Positions 26,828 to 35,616 of a stretch of 50,403 nt of DNA are shown in pieces; position 1 is the stretch's first letter; the number at the start of each line of letters is the position of its first letter. Made by a program: the position numbers and the translations under genes. This stretch comes from a gamma proteobacterium symbiont of Ctena orbiculata (GTDB lineage: Bacteria; Pseudomonadota; Gammaproteobacteria; Chromatiales; Chromatiaceae): contig NATV01000130.1 of the NCBI GenBank assembly GCA_003094535.1, positions 1 through 50,403 of the forward strand, given 5' to 3'. The notes under the pieces were generated by a model that was not told where the DNA came from, did no database searches, and worked only from the letters and a program-made list of their open reading frames with translations.

Positions 26828-27829
26828 ATGCGGATTAATCGTCTGCTCGGAACCCTGATCTTCGTCGTCAGCATCCTTCTCGCCTGGGGTTGGATGGAGT
26901 ATGAAGGATTCATCAACAAGCGACTCGATATACCAGAGGAGGGTGTCAACTATATTCTGCAGCCGGGGATGACGGTAAGAAGCCTGGCGGCCGATCTGCA
27001 GCAACGAGGTATGCTCGATAAGCCCCTGCTGCTGCGATTCCACGCCCGCTTGCAGGGGCAAGCGAGCAAGCTGAAGGCCGGTGAGTATTTCCTGCCTGCG
27101 GATACAACACCACCGAAGCTGCTTGCAATTCTCAGTTCCTCCCAGGTGGTTCAATATGCACTCACCATCATCGAGGGGTGGACCTTCGAACAGATGATGG
27201 CGGCGGTCAGAAGTGATCCTATTTTGGAACCGAACATGGAAGAGATTGCCAACGACCAGGTCATGCGGCATCTAGGTTTTGGCGACCAGCATCCCGAGGG
27301 ACGCTTTTATCCGGATACCTATCATTTTCCACGAGGAACAAGCGACACTGCGTTTCTCAAGCGCGCCTATAAGCGCATGGAATCGGTGCTGGCGCAGGCT
27401 TGGCAGCAGCGGCAGAAAGAGCTGCCGTTAAAGAATCCCTATGAGGCCCTCATCCTGGCCTCGATTATCGAGCGTGAGACCGGGCTGCCGGAGGAACGCG
27501 GCAAGATAGCAGGTGTCTTTATCAGGCGGCTCGAACGCGGCATGCTGCTACAGACCGATCCAACGGTGATCTACGGCATGGGTGAGCGTTTCGATGGCAA
27601 TATACGCAAGCGGGACCTAACCCGCGATACCCCCTACAATACCTATCTGCACAAGGGTCTGACACCTACCCCCATTGCCATGCCGAGCGGTGCGGCGATT
27701 CAGGCGGCGCTGCATCCGGAGGATGGCAAATCGCTCTACTTCGTTGCAACCGGGGATGGTGGACACTACTTCTCTTCAACACTGGAGGAGCACAACAAGG
27801 CGGTACGCAAGTATCAGTTGAAGAGGTGA
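26828..27829 (+). CDS. mltG: Endolytic murein transglycosylase MltG
   Basis: Inner-membrane lytic transglycosylase that cuts nascent glycan strands and so ends their extension. The 333-residue protein has one N-terminal transmembrane helix (about 6-22), a LysM-like stretch (YILQPGMTVRSLAADLQQ) and a YceG catalytic domain with PEGRFYPDTY, the catalytic Glu in ASIIERETG, and GLTPTPIAMPSGAAI. Standard length. It ends in a GTGA overlap region with tmk, so they are co-translated. Confidence 0.95.
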   Translation: MRINRLLGTLIFVVSILLAWGWMEYEGFINKRLDIPEEGVNYILQPGMTVRSLAADLQQRGMLDKPLLLRFHARLQGQASKLKAGEYFLPADTTPPKLLAILSSSQVVQYALTIIEGWTFEQMMAAVRSDPILEPNMEEIANDQVMRHLGFGDQHPEGRFYPDTYHFPRGTSDTAFLKRAYKRMESVLAQAWQQRQKELPLKNPYEALILASIIERETGLPEERGKIAGVFIRRLERGMLLQTDPTVIYGMGERFDGNIRKRDLTRDTPYNTYLHKGLTPTPIAMPSGAAIQAALHPEDGKSLYFVATGDGGHYFSSTLEEHNKAVRKYQLKR

Positions 27830-27840
27830 ACGACACCGAA

Positions 27841-28479
27841 ATGACGGTAAGAGGACGTTTCATTACTGTAGAGGGCGGGGAAGGCGCCGGAAAGAGCAGC
27901 AACCTGGCGTTCATTCAATCCCTGCTCGAAGCCGCCGGCAAACAGGTGCTGTTTACCCGGGAACCGGGTGGTACCCCCCTGGGTGAGGCGATTCGCGAAT
28001 TGCTCTTGGGACACAAGCACACGGGCATGGCGGATGATACGGAGCTGCTGCTGATGTTTGCCGCCCGGGCCGAGCATCTGCAGCAAAAGATCCTGCCGGC
28101 CCTGGAGCAGGGAGTCTGGGTATTGTGCGATCGCTTTACCGATGCCAGTTTTGCCTATCAGGGGTCTGGACGGGGGCTCTCCCTAGAGAAGATTACCAAG
28201 CTGCAGCAGTTTGTTCAGGGCTCACTGCGCCCCGATTTGACCCTGTTGCTCGACCTGCCGGTGGAGACAGGTCTGCAGCGTGCCGGAAATCGCTCTGAAC
28301 CCGACCGGTTCGAGCGTGAAGCGGAAGACTTTTTCGAGCGTGTGAGAAACGGTTACCTGCAGATCGCAAGAGAGGAACCGGAGCGCGTGCGTGTCATCGA
28401 TGCATCTCCGGCGTTACCCCAGGTCCAGGAGCAGATTTCAGCGACGATCCATCACTATCTGGAGAGTCTGGATGAGTGA
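27841..28479 (+). CDS. tmk: Thymidylate kinase
   Basis: Phosphorylates dTMP to dTDP. The protein (212 residues) has the Walker A loop EGGEGAGKSS (about 11-19), the DR(F/Y) motif in LCDRFTDASFAYQGSGRGL and the LID region. I take ATG at 27841 with GAGGTG about 12 bases before it; a GTG at 27826 overlapping the mltG stop is also possible and adds five residues (MNDTE). The stop overlaps holB by eight bases. Confidence 0.95.
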   Translation: MTVRGRFITVEGGEGAGKSSNLAFIQSLLEAAGKQVLFTREPGGTPLGEAIRELLLGHKHTGMADDTELLLMFAARAEHLQQKILPALEQGVWVLCDRFTDASFAYQGSGRGLSLEKITKLQQFVQGSLRPDLTLLLDLPVETGLQRAGNRSEPDRFEREAEDFFERVRNGYLQIAREEPERVRVIDASPALPQVQEQISATIHHYLESLDE

Positions 28480-29476
28480 ATTTCACTACCAGCGCCTGCC
28501 CTGGCAAGACGCCCAGTGGCGTTTGCTGCAGCAGAGCCTGGTACAGGGGCGGCTGCCCCATGCGCTCCTGCTCTGCGGTCCTCCCGGCTTGGGAAAGGAG
28601 CAGTTCGTGCTTGGTTTTGCCCAGTCCCTGCTCTGTGCGCAGAGAGCGCATGACGGTCTTGCCTGTGGGATCTGCCGCCATTGCCAGCTGTTCAAGAGCG
28701 GCAACCATCCCGACCTTCAATGGCTGAAACCGGATGTAGAGAGCAAGAGCGGCGAGATAACGATAGAGGCAATACGTAGTCTCACCGCCAGCGCCTCTTT
28801 GACTGCCCATAGCGGTGCTTACAAGGTTATCGCCGTGCAACCGGCCCACCGTATGAACAATGCCGCTGCCAACAGTCTCCTCAAGACCCTGGAGGAGCCT
28901 ACGCCGCATACAGTGATATTACTCCTCACCGATCAGCCCGGAAGGCTCCTTCCCACCATTCACAGTCGTTGCCAAAAAGTTCAGTTTCTGCCCCCGGACA
29001 GGGCGGATGCGATCCCATGGCTGGCGGACAAGATAACCCATGAGGATCCGGATCTGTTGCTGACATTGGCGAATGGCGCCCCGCTCAGGGCTCTCCAGCT
29101 TGATGACAGCGAACTGCTGAATGCACGTAGAGAGATGTTGCGCGGTTTTTTGCAGCTTCCCGGGGGAAGGCGGGATCCGGTCAGCCTGGCCAGGGGGTGG
29201 GGGGGCTTCGACAGGAAACTCCTTTTAGAGTGGCTGGCTGGATGGGTGATCGACATGATCCGCCTTAAGGAGGGAGTCGATAGCGGATTCCTCTTCAACC
29301 GGGATCTCACTCAAGCTTTGCAGAAAACGGCCGACAAGTTAAACTCGAGGGCTCTGCATAGCTACCTGCTCCAGGTTTATGCGGCCAGGAGTAGCGTGGA
29401 GAGTAATCTAAACCCGCAATTGGCCTTGGAAAATTTACTGATTTCCTGGGGTGATTGCGGTACACAGGCAAGTTAG
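28472..29476 (+). CDS. holB: DNA polymerase III subunit delta'
   Basis: Clamp-loader subunit of the replicative polymerase. The 334-residue AAA+ protein has a P-loop-like GPPGLGKEQ, a Cys4 zinc module (CAQ...CGICRHC), AHRMNNAAANSLLKTLEEP and the RC-finger HSRCQKV (SRC motif). Start at 28472 because MSEFHYQRLPWQ aligns with the family; a longer frame from 28391 lies inside tmk and looks spurious. It overlaps tmk by eight bases. Confidence 0.94.
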   Translation: MSEFHYQRLPWQDAQWRLLQQSLVQGRLPHALLLCGPPGLGKEQFVLGFAQSLLCAQRAHDGLACGICRHCQLFKSGNHPDLQWLKPDVESKSGEITIEAIRSLTASASLTAHSGAYKVIAVQPAHRMNNAAANSLLKTLEEPTPHTVILLLTDQPGRLLPTIHSRCQKVQFLPPDRADAIPWLADKITHEDPDLLLTLANGAPLRALQLDDSELLNARREMLRGFLQLPGGRRDPVSLARGWGGFDRKLLLEWLAGWVIDMIRLKEGVDSGFLFNRDLTQALQKTADKLNSRALHSYLLQVYAARSSVESNLNPQLALENLLISWGDCGTQAS

Positions 29477-29493
29477 ACAGGATTGAAAACCCT

Positions 29494-29841
29494 ATGGCTG
29501 GTGGACCCAAACAAGGCATCCTCTCGCTGACCATCAAGGATAAAAACGCCTTGTATGCAGCTTATATGCAATTTGTTGAATATGGGGGGCTTTTTATCCC
29601 CACCACCAAGCAGTACCGGTTGGGTGACGAGGTCTTCATGCTGCTGACGCTGATGGATGAGACAGAGCGCCTGCCGGTGGCCGGTAAAATCATCTGGATC
29701 ACCCCTGTGGGTGCGGAAGGCAACAGGGCAGCCGGTATCGGCGTCCAGTTCAGCGACCAGGACGGCGGTGCCGCTCGTAACAAGATCGAGACCTATCTTG
29801 CCGGTGCGTTGAAATCGGATCGTCCCACCCATACGCTCTAA
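29494..29841 (+). CDS. PilZ-domain protein (PA2960/XC1028-like, no c-di-GMP motif)
   Basis: A 115-residue PilZ protein placed right after holB, where gammaproteobacteria carry the type IV pilus gene pilZ. It lacks the RxxxR and (D/N)xSxxG residues of c-di-GMP-binding PilZ proteins (here FVEYGGLFIPT sits in the second motif's place), as in PA2960-type PilZ, which acts in pilus assembly by protein contacts. AGG-rich ribosome site is weak; ATG at 29494 fits MAGGPKQGILSLTIKD. Seventeen bases separate it from holB. A terminator follows. Confidence 0.92.
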   Translation: MAGGPKQGILSLTIKDKNALYAAYMQFVEYGGLFIPTTKQYRLGDEVFMLLTLMDETERLPVAGKIIWITPVGAEGNRAAGIGVQFSDQDGGAARNKIETYLAGALKSDRPTHTL

Positions 29842-29879
29842 GCTTCACCAGTCTGGTATATTGACCTAGTTTTCCAATC

Positions 29880-29902
29880 ATAGGCCGGGTGCCTATCTTT
29901 TT
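29880..29902 (+). terminator. Intrinsic terminator after pilZ
   Basis: ATAGGC (29880-29885), loop CGGGT, GCCTAT (29891-29896), then CTTTTT. A compact classical terminator that separates the fab-pilZ run from tatD. Confidence 0.68.
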
Positions 29903-29904
29903 AA

Positions 29905-30033
29905 ATGACACAGCCGGATTGCAGACTAATCTCAGCGCTGCCAGAAGAGCCGCTGATGGATCTTCTGCGCATGCTGATGCCGTCGGAGCTGAAATCGAAG
30001 AAGCGGTTACATTCCGCTCTGTATATCCGGTAA
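29905..30033 (+). CDS. Possible small ORF of 42 codons
   Basis: Open frame ATG-TAA between the pilZ terminator and tatD, coding a 42-residue basic peptide (MTQPDCRLISALPEEPLMDL...). Codon use looks like neighbouring genes, but there is no ribosome site and I recognise no family. It could be a short gene, a remnant, or chance. Low confidence. Confidence 0.2.
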   Translation: MTQPDCRLISALPEEPLMDLLRMLMPSELKSKKRLHSALYIR

Positions 30034-30055
30034 CTGACCTCGCCAGGAATTCTGC

Positions 30056-30847
30056 ATGCTAGTCGACTCACACTGTCATCTCGATCGCGTCGGACTCGCC
30101 CCCTATGACGGGGATTTCGCCCGCTTCATGAGCGACACCCTGGCAAAGGGCATAGATCATTTATTGTGTGTCTCCATCGATCTTGAATCATGGCCGGCAA
30201 TGGTGGCGTTGGTGGAGGACTATCCCCAGGTCTCGATTTCGGTGGGTGTGCACCCCAATGACAGGGAGCGTCGCGAACCGGAGATTGACGAGTTGCTGAG
30301 GCTTTCGCGCAAGGAAAGGGTGGTTGCCATCGGTGAGACAGGCCTGGACTACTTTCATGGCGAGGGGGAGCTGGATTGGCAGCGTGAACGCTTCCGCCGG
30401 CATATCCGTGCAGCCAAGACGGCCGCCATGCCGCTCATTATCCACACCCGGGATGCCCGGACCGATACGATCCGCATCATGCAGGAGGAGGGTGCCGATG
30501 AGGTCGGCGGCGTGATGCACTGTTTCACCGAGAATTGGTCGATGGCGAAGCAGGCCTTGGATATGGGTTTCTATGTCTCTTTCTCCGGCATCATCACCTT
30601 CAAGAACGCTGCTGAATTGCGTGATGTGGTAAAACAGGTGCCGATGGATCGTCTGTTGGTGGAGACAGACTCACCCTATCTGGCACCCGTGCCTCATCGG
30701 GGAAAACCCAATCAGCCCATCCATGTGCGTCATGTGGCCGATTGCGTCGCCGAGCTTAAAGGGATGAGCTTCGAGGCCATTGCCGATCAGACAACCGCCA
30801 ATTTCTACAACTGTTTTCCACTGGCGCAGCGATCACCATCCAATTGA
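30056..30847 (+). CDS. TatD-family metal-dependent hydrolase (YcfH type)
   Basis: A 263-residue TIM-barrel metal hydrolase of the TatD family; members are exonucleases or D-aminoacyl-tRNA deacylases. MLVDSHCHLD supplies the first metal ligands (His6 and His8), GVHPND, the AIGETGLDYFH Glu, IHTRDA, GVMHCFTEN and the Asp in LLVETDSPYLAPVPHRGKPN. The position after holB-pilZ is conserved in gammaproteobacteria and supports the YcfH group. Confidence 0.93.
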   Translation: MLVDSHCHLDRVGLAPYDGDFARFMSDTLAKGIDHLLCVSIDLESWPAMVALVEDYPQVSISVGVHPNDRERREPEIDELLRLSRKERVVAIGETGLDYFHGEGELDWQRERFRRHIRAAKTAAMPLIIHTRDARTDTIRIMQEEGADEVGGVMHCFTENWSMAKQALDMGFYVSFSGIITFKNAAELRDVVKQVPMDRLLVETDSPYLAPVPHRGKPNQPIHVRHVADCVAELKGMSFEAIADQTTANFYNCFPLAQRSPSN

Positions 30848-30859
30848 AGCTGACGCATT

Positions 30860-30976
30860 ATGAATAAAATCATTGCACTGTTGTTACCCGGCACTATCTC
30901 CTCGTTTGTTGCCATGGCTGTATCTGAAACCCCTAGCGAAGATCTTTCTCGTTTCTATCGGGATCTAGTTATCTAA
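30860..30976 (+). pseudogene. Signal-peptide-like fragment of a lost gene
   Basis: A 38-codon frame beginning MNKIIALLLPGTISSFVAMA, a clear signal-peptide-like start, followed by SETPSEDLSRFYRDLVI and a stop. It looks like the 5' end of a secreted-protein gene cut off before an EAL-domain tail. A real small exported peptide is an alternative. Confidence 0.4.
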
Positions 30977-30992
30977 ACGGTATGCAATTGGT

Positions 30993-31157
30993 ATTTGTAC
31001 CGCACTGATAAAAATGGCGGAGATTATGGATCTCAATGTGGTTGCGGAAGGCGTGGAAGATTCGAGCCAGGTTGCATGGCTAACCGGCGAAAATGTACAG
31101 CAGTGCCAGGGATACTATTTCAGCGAACCCATTGTACTGCGTGACTTGATTGAATGA
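30993..31157 (+). pseudogene. C-terminal remnant of an EAL (c-di-GMP phosphodiesterase) domain
   Basis: Translating from 30993 gives 54 codons ending in a stop, with the characteristic end of EAL domains: a helix (ALIKMAEIMDLNVVAEGVED), then SQVAWL and a QGYYFSEPI segment close to the normal QGYxFSxP. The upstream part of the domain, including the EAL and DDFG motifs, is missing; in this frame a stop lies at 30966. No start with ribosome site precedes it. So it is a truncated gene that cannot have activity. Confidence 0.75.
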
Positions 31158-31220
31158 GCAACCTGCCAAATGGTCACGCACTGCTTATCCGGCTGTAACA
31201 GGCGCGACCTATGATACGGC

Positions 31221-33080
31221 TTAATGCCCGACATACATATCGTCATACTCCTTGGCATAGCGCTCCAGGATCTTTTTACGCTTCAGCTTGAGTGTCGGCG
31301 TGATCAGCCCGTTCTCCACGCTCCAGGGTTCGCCGAGCACGGTAACCTGAATGATCTTTGCATAACCGGGAAAATTGTCCAGGTGGTTGTTGACCCGGGC
31401 CAACAGATCCTGCTGTTGTTGCTCATTGAGATTCGTAGGATCCAATCCAAGTGATTGAGCATGCTCGGGATTGAGTACTACGATGGCGGAGAGGTAGGGT
31501 TTACTTTCACCCACCACCAGCACCTGTTCGAACAGAGGGTCCATTGCGATGCACATCTCCATGTCGGCGGGTGGGACCTTCTCGCCGTTGGCCATGACGA
31601 TGATCTCTTTCAGGCGTCCGGTGATGAAGATGTAGTCGTCCTCGATCTTTGCCTTGTCACCGGTGTGGAACCACCCCTCTGTGTCGATTACCTCGGTGGT
31701 GGCGGAGCGGTTGTTCCAGTAACCCATCATCACATTCGGCGCCCGGCAGAGCAGCTCGTCATATTCGCTGATCTTGACCTCGACCCCGGGGAAGGGTCTG
31801 CCGACGCTTGCCGGGAAGTTGTGTTCATGGGTATTGGCGGAGATGATCGGGCTTGTCTCGGTCAAGCCGTACCCCTGCAGTATGGGTACCCCGAGACCGA
31901 TGAAGACCTTGGCGATATCGGGTGACAAGGGGGCACCGCCGGAGACGGCGATACGCAGGCGGCCGCCCAGCTTCTGTTGAATCTTGCTCGCCACGATTTT
32001 TTTCAGCAGCGGCCAGAGCAGGAGCTTGACCGACCAGGGTGCACGGCCCTGTTGATATTCGAAATGGTTCCAGCCGGTGTCGACAGCCAGCTTGAAAATC
32101 CCACGGGCAACGGCTGAGTCGCTCTCGAGTTTATCCTGGATCTTGCCATAGACTCTCTCGAATATGCGCGGTACCGCAATCAGGATGGTGGGTTTGATGA
32201 TCTCGAGGTCTTCAGCCAGCTGGGGAATCGATCGCGCATAGGCGGTGGTGGCGCCGGCCAGGATTGCCAGGTAGTAGCCGACGGTTCGCTCCAGGGTATG
32301 CGACAGGGGCAGGAAGGAGAGAAAGGTATCCGTCTTATAGATGTCGATGACCTTCACGCCGCTGTCCAGGTCCCACAATATATTGTGATGACTCAACATG
32401 ACCCCTTTCGAGCGCCCCGTGGTACCCGAGGTGTAGACGATGGTAGCCAGTTCCTTGCTGGATAGGTCAACAACCTGTAGTTCATCGTCCGGCTGATCGG
32501 GGAGCCACTCATCGAGGGAGACCAGATGGGGTTGCAATCCCATCGGATCGACCGGGTGCAGAGAGACGATACGATTCAGTCCGGCCAACTGGTTGCGGAT
32601 CTGCTGCAGGTCATGCCACTGTTCGTTGTTTTCCACAAGCAGCAGGCGCACCTCGGCGTCCTGCAGGATGTAACCGATATTTTCGGCGCGATCGTTGGTG
32701 TAGAGGGGAACGGTGACCAGCCCCAGGCATTGCGCCGCGAGGTCGAAGATGGCCCATTCACGGCAGTTGCGCATCATCAGGGCCACGCGGTCGCCGGGTT
32801 TGAGATTTTCTTTACGGAATGCGGCTTGCCAGCGGACGACCAGCTGCGCCATCTCGCTCCAACTGGTCTCCTGCCAGACTTCGCGCTCTTCGTCGTACTG
32901 AATATAGGCGGTCGCATCCGGTGTGCGATTCACCCTTTCACGAAAGACCGCACCCAGGGTGTCAGCGTCTTCCAGTTTTATATAATCGATGTTCGGATTG
33001 TTCATGCTGGCATCTTTATTATCTTTGTCAGAACCCCGGTTGTTCGCAATCGGTTCATTCTGCTGTGGGTAGAGTAGCAT
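31221..33080 (-). CDS. Long-chain acyl-CoA synthetase (AMP-binding)
   Basis: Activates fatty acids to acyl-CoA via acyl-AMP. The 619-residue protein has the P-loop-like TIVYTSGTTGRSKGVMLSH, the LQGYGLTETSPIIS core and GWFHTGDKAKIEDD, then the lysine-bearing GRLKEIIVMANGEKVPP. Start at 33080 is favoured by GGGGGTG just upstream; an ATG at 33005 (MNNPNIDYIK) matches the usual family start and is also possible. It lies after fadE with a gap of about 50 bases and probably shares its transcript, giving activation and first oxidation of fatty acids from one unit. Closer to the FadD15/AcsL type than to E. coli FadD. Confidence 0.9.
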   Translation of the reverse strand: MLLYPQQNEPIANNRGSDKDNKDASMNNPNIDYIKLEDADTLGAVFRERVNRTPDATAYIQYDEEREVWQETSWSEMAQLVVRWQAAFRKENLKPGDRVALMMRNCREWAIFDLAAQCLGLVTVPLYTNDRAENIGYILQDAEVRLLLVENNEQWHDLQQIRNQLAGLNRIVSLHPVDPMGLQPHLVSLDEWLPDQPDDELQVVDLSSKELATIVYTSGTTGRSKGVMLSHHNILWDLDSGVKVIDIYKTDTFLSFLPLSHTLERTVGYYLAILAGATTAYARSIPQLAEDLEIIKPTILIAVPRIFERVYGKIQDKLESDSAVARGIFKLAVDTGWNHFEYQQGRAPWSVKLLLWPLLKKIVASKIQQKLGGRLRIAVSGGAPLSPDIAKVFIGLGVPILQGYGLTETSPIISANTHEHNFPASVGRPFPGVEVKISEYDELLCRAPNVMMGYWNNRSATTEVIDTEGWFHTGDKAKIEDDYIFITGRLKEIIVMANGEKVPPADMEMCIAMDPLFEQVLVVGESKPYLSAIVVLNPEHAQSLGLDPTNLNEQQQQDLLARVNNHLDNFPGYAKIIQVTVLGEPWSVENGLITPTLKLKRKKILERYAKEYDDMYVGH

Positions 33081-33132
33081 TTCGCACCCCCTAACTTAGC
33101 CTATCCTGCTCAGGTATGGAACTCTTTACTGC

Positions 33133-35616
33133 TCAAGCGGCACCCCGCTTGTTGATATTGGAGAGTTTTGAAACAGTCTTTTTAACCGCGGTTTTAACCC
33201 CGGCAAGGTCACTGAAGGCATTCACTTGAATGATTTGACCGCGCAGCCGGTCCGCCTCGTCCAGGGAGATTTTTTCGCTCTCGCTGAGGATGCCAAGGGA
33301 GAGGGCTTCCGCGATCAAGCTGCGAACGTCCCCGGATTTGAGCTGTCCTGCACGTTTTGCCCGGCGCAGGGTCCTTTCATGGGGGGCCGCGGCGGTTACC
33401 GCAAACAGCGCCTGTTCCAGTTGCCCGGCACGCTGCGCTTGATCCTCAGTGATGTAGATACCCTGGGTGAGTCTGTCCCGCGCCTCGTTCGGTGTAACAA
33501 GGATGCGTGCGACCTGGTGATCGAGCATGTCCGTGGGTTTGTGGAAAGGGAGTCCCGTGGGAAAGATGACAAGGCGCAACAGCCAGGCCAGGGGACGTAT
33601 CGGCATGTTGCGCAGCAGGCCCCGCAGGGCGTGTTGGAAGCGATAGAGCGAATCTTCCATGGCCCATCTCATCAAGGGCAGATCGTCAACTTGCTCTCCC
33701 TCTTCGATATAGCGTTTGAGTATGGCGCTGGCGATATAGAGGTTGCTGAGCATATCGCCGAGCCTGGCCGAGAGGCGCTCTTTGCGTTTTAGCGATCCCC
33801 CCAGGGTCATCAGGGCGGCATCGGCGGTCAGGGCGAAGCTGGATGACATCCAATTCAGGTGTTGAAAGTAGCGTTTGCTGGGACCGCCCTTGGGGCTCTC
33901 GGATAGCCTTCCATGGGTGATGCCGTACCAGAGGGTACGGGCGAAGTTCGTGAGCACGAATCCGATGTGGCTGAAGAGGGCGTCATCAAATTGGTTGAGC
34001 GCGCTGTCGGGATCCGGGTTTTCCGCTGCCTCGAACTCGCTGAGTATATAGGGATGGGCGCGTATCGCCCCCTGACCGAAGATGATCATGCTGCGGGTCA
34101 GGATATTGGCGCCCTCCACGGTAATCGCGATGGGTATCGCCTGGTAGCCCCTGCCGATCAGATTGTCGGGGCCGAGACAGATGCCGCTGCCGCCCTGGAT
34201 ATCCATGGCGTCATTGACCGCCTGTCGATAGCGCTCGGTGAGATGGTACTTGATTATGGCCGAGATCACCGCGGGTGATTCGCCGCTGTCCAAGGCGCTG
34301 AGGGTAAGTTTGCGTGCCGCGTCCATCTGATAGGTGAGACCGCCAATCCTTGCCAGCGCCTCCTCCACGCCTTCGAAGTGGCCGATGGGTTGACCGAACT
34401 GGGTGCGAACTGCGGCATAGGCACCGGTATAACGGCTGGCGTTCTTGCCCGCCGAGGTCGAGAGCGCGGGGAGAGAGATGCCGCGTCCCTCTGAAAGGGA
34501 CTCCATCAACATATGCCAACCCTTGCCTACGCCCTCTTCGCCACCGATTACCCAGTTGATGGGGATAAATACCTCCCGGCCCTTGATGGGGCCGTTCTGG
34601 AAGGCCAGATCCAGGGGCATGTGCCGCAATCCTACCTCCACCCCGGGGGTGTCGCTGGGGATCAGCGCAAGGGTGATGCCGGGTTCGGGATCGTCGGAGA
34701 GCAGGCCTTGGGGATCTTCCAGTTTGAAGGCCAGACCGATCAGGGTCGCAACCGGCGCCAGGGTGATATAGCGTTTCTCCCAGTTGAGCCTGATACCCAG
34801 CACTTGGTTGCCTTCGAACTCCCCATAGGTGACCCGGCCGATGTCGGGGATCGCTCCGGCATCGCTCCCCGCATGGGGATTTGTCAGGGCGAAGCAGGGC
34901 ACCTCCTCTCCGCTGGCCAGGCGGTTGAGGTATTTCGCCTTCTGTTCATCGGTACCGTATTGCAGCAGGAGTTTTGCCGGACCCAGGGAGTTGGGCACCA
35001 TAACGGTGACTGCCGCGGTGATACTGCGGCTGGCGATCTTCAGCACCACCTGGGAGTGGGCGTAGGCGGAAAAACCGAGGCCGCCAAAGGCCTCCGGTAT
35101 GATCAGGCCGAAGAAACCGGACTGCTTGATGAACTGCCAGGCCTCGGGGGTCAGATCCCGGTGTTCATGGGTGATCTGCCAATCATCGAGCATTTCGCAC
35201 AGCCTCTCCACGGGGCCGTCGAGAAACGCTTGCTCCCGTGCCGTCAGCTGGCATTGGGGTTGCCGCAGCAGCCTGTTCCAGTCCGGTTGTCCGGAGAAGA
35301 GTTCCCCATCCCACCAGACATTACCGGCGTTCAACGCCTCCTTCTCGGTGGTCGACATGGAGGGCATCACCTGTTGAAAGGCGGTGAGCAGCGGCCGGGT
35401 GATCCAACGGCGTCGCAGCTGGGGCTTGAGGTAGAAGAAGAGGGTGGCGGCGTAAATCAGCCATAGGGGGAGGGCACCCAGGGGGGTCACCAGGTCCGCC
35501 AATTGCAGGCTGATCAGCAGGATGGGAGGCAGCAGGATCCAGACAATCGCCCGTGCGGAACCATAGGCCAGTCCCCACAGGGTCAACAGCAGCAGCGACA
35601 GTCCCAGCAGAGTCAT
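33133..35616 (-). CDS. fadE: Acyl-CoA dehydrogenase FadE
   Basis: First enzyme of beta-oxidation (acyl-CoA to trans-2-enoyl-CoA), of the large membrane-associated FadE type. The 827-residue protein has two hydrophobic segments at about 3-26 and 28-62, then a flavoprotein domain with SGFFGLIIPEAFGGLGFS, CFALTNPHAGSDAGAIPD and SEGRGISLPALS, and a C-terminal extension of about 250 residues found only in this group. E. coli FadE is 814 residues, so size fits. Its start overlaps the stop of the upstream YiiX-like gene by four bases. Confidence 0.94.
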   Translation of the reverse strand: MTLLGLSLLLLTLWGLAYGSARAIVWILLPPILLISLQLADLVTPLGALPLWLIYAATLFFYLKPQLRRRWITRPLLTAFQQVMPSMSTTEKEALNAGNVWWDGELFSGQPDWNRLLRQPQCQLTAREQAFLDGPVERLCEMLDDWQITHEHRDLTPEAWQFIKQSGFFGLIIPEAFGGLGFSAYAHSQVVLKIASRSITAAVTVMVPNSLGPAKLLLQYGTDEQKAKYLNRLASGEEVPCFALTNPHAGSDAGAIPDIGRVTYGEFEGNQVLGIRLNWEKRYITLAPVATLIGLAFKLEDPQGLLSDDPEPGITLALIPSDTPGVEVGLRHMPLDLAFQNGPIKGREVFIPINWVIGGEEGVGKGWHMLMESLSEGRGISLPALSTSAGKNASRYTGAYAAVRTQFGQPIGHFEGVEEALARIGGLTYQMDAARKLTLSALDSGESPAVISAIIKYHLTERYRQAVNDAMDIQGGSGICLGPDNLIGRGYQAIPIAITVEGANILTRSMIIFGQGAIRAHPYILSEFEAAENPDPDSALNQFDDALFSHIGFVLTNFARTLWYGITHGRLSESPKGGPSKRYFQHLNWMSSSFALTADAALMTLGGSLKRKERLSARLGDMLSNLYIASAILKRYIEEGEQVDDLPLMRWAMEDSLYRFQHALRGLLRNMPIRPLAWLLRLVIFPTGLPFHKPTDMLDHQVARILVTPNEARDRLTQGIYITEDQAQRAGQLEQALFAVTAAAPHERTLRRAKRAGQLKSGDVRSLIAEALSLGILSESEKISLDEADRLRGQIIQVNAFSDLAGVKTAVKKTVSKLSNINKRGAA

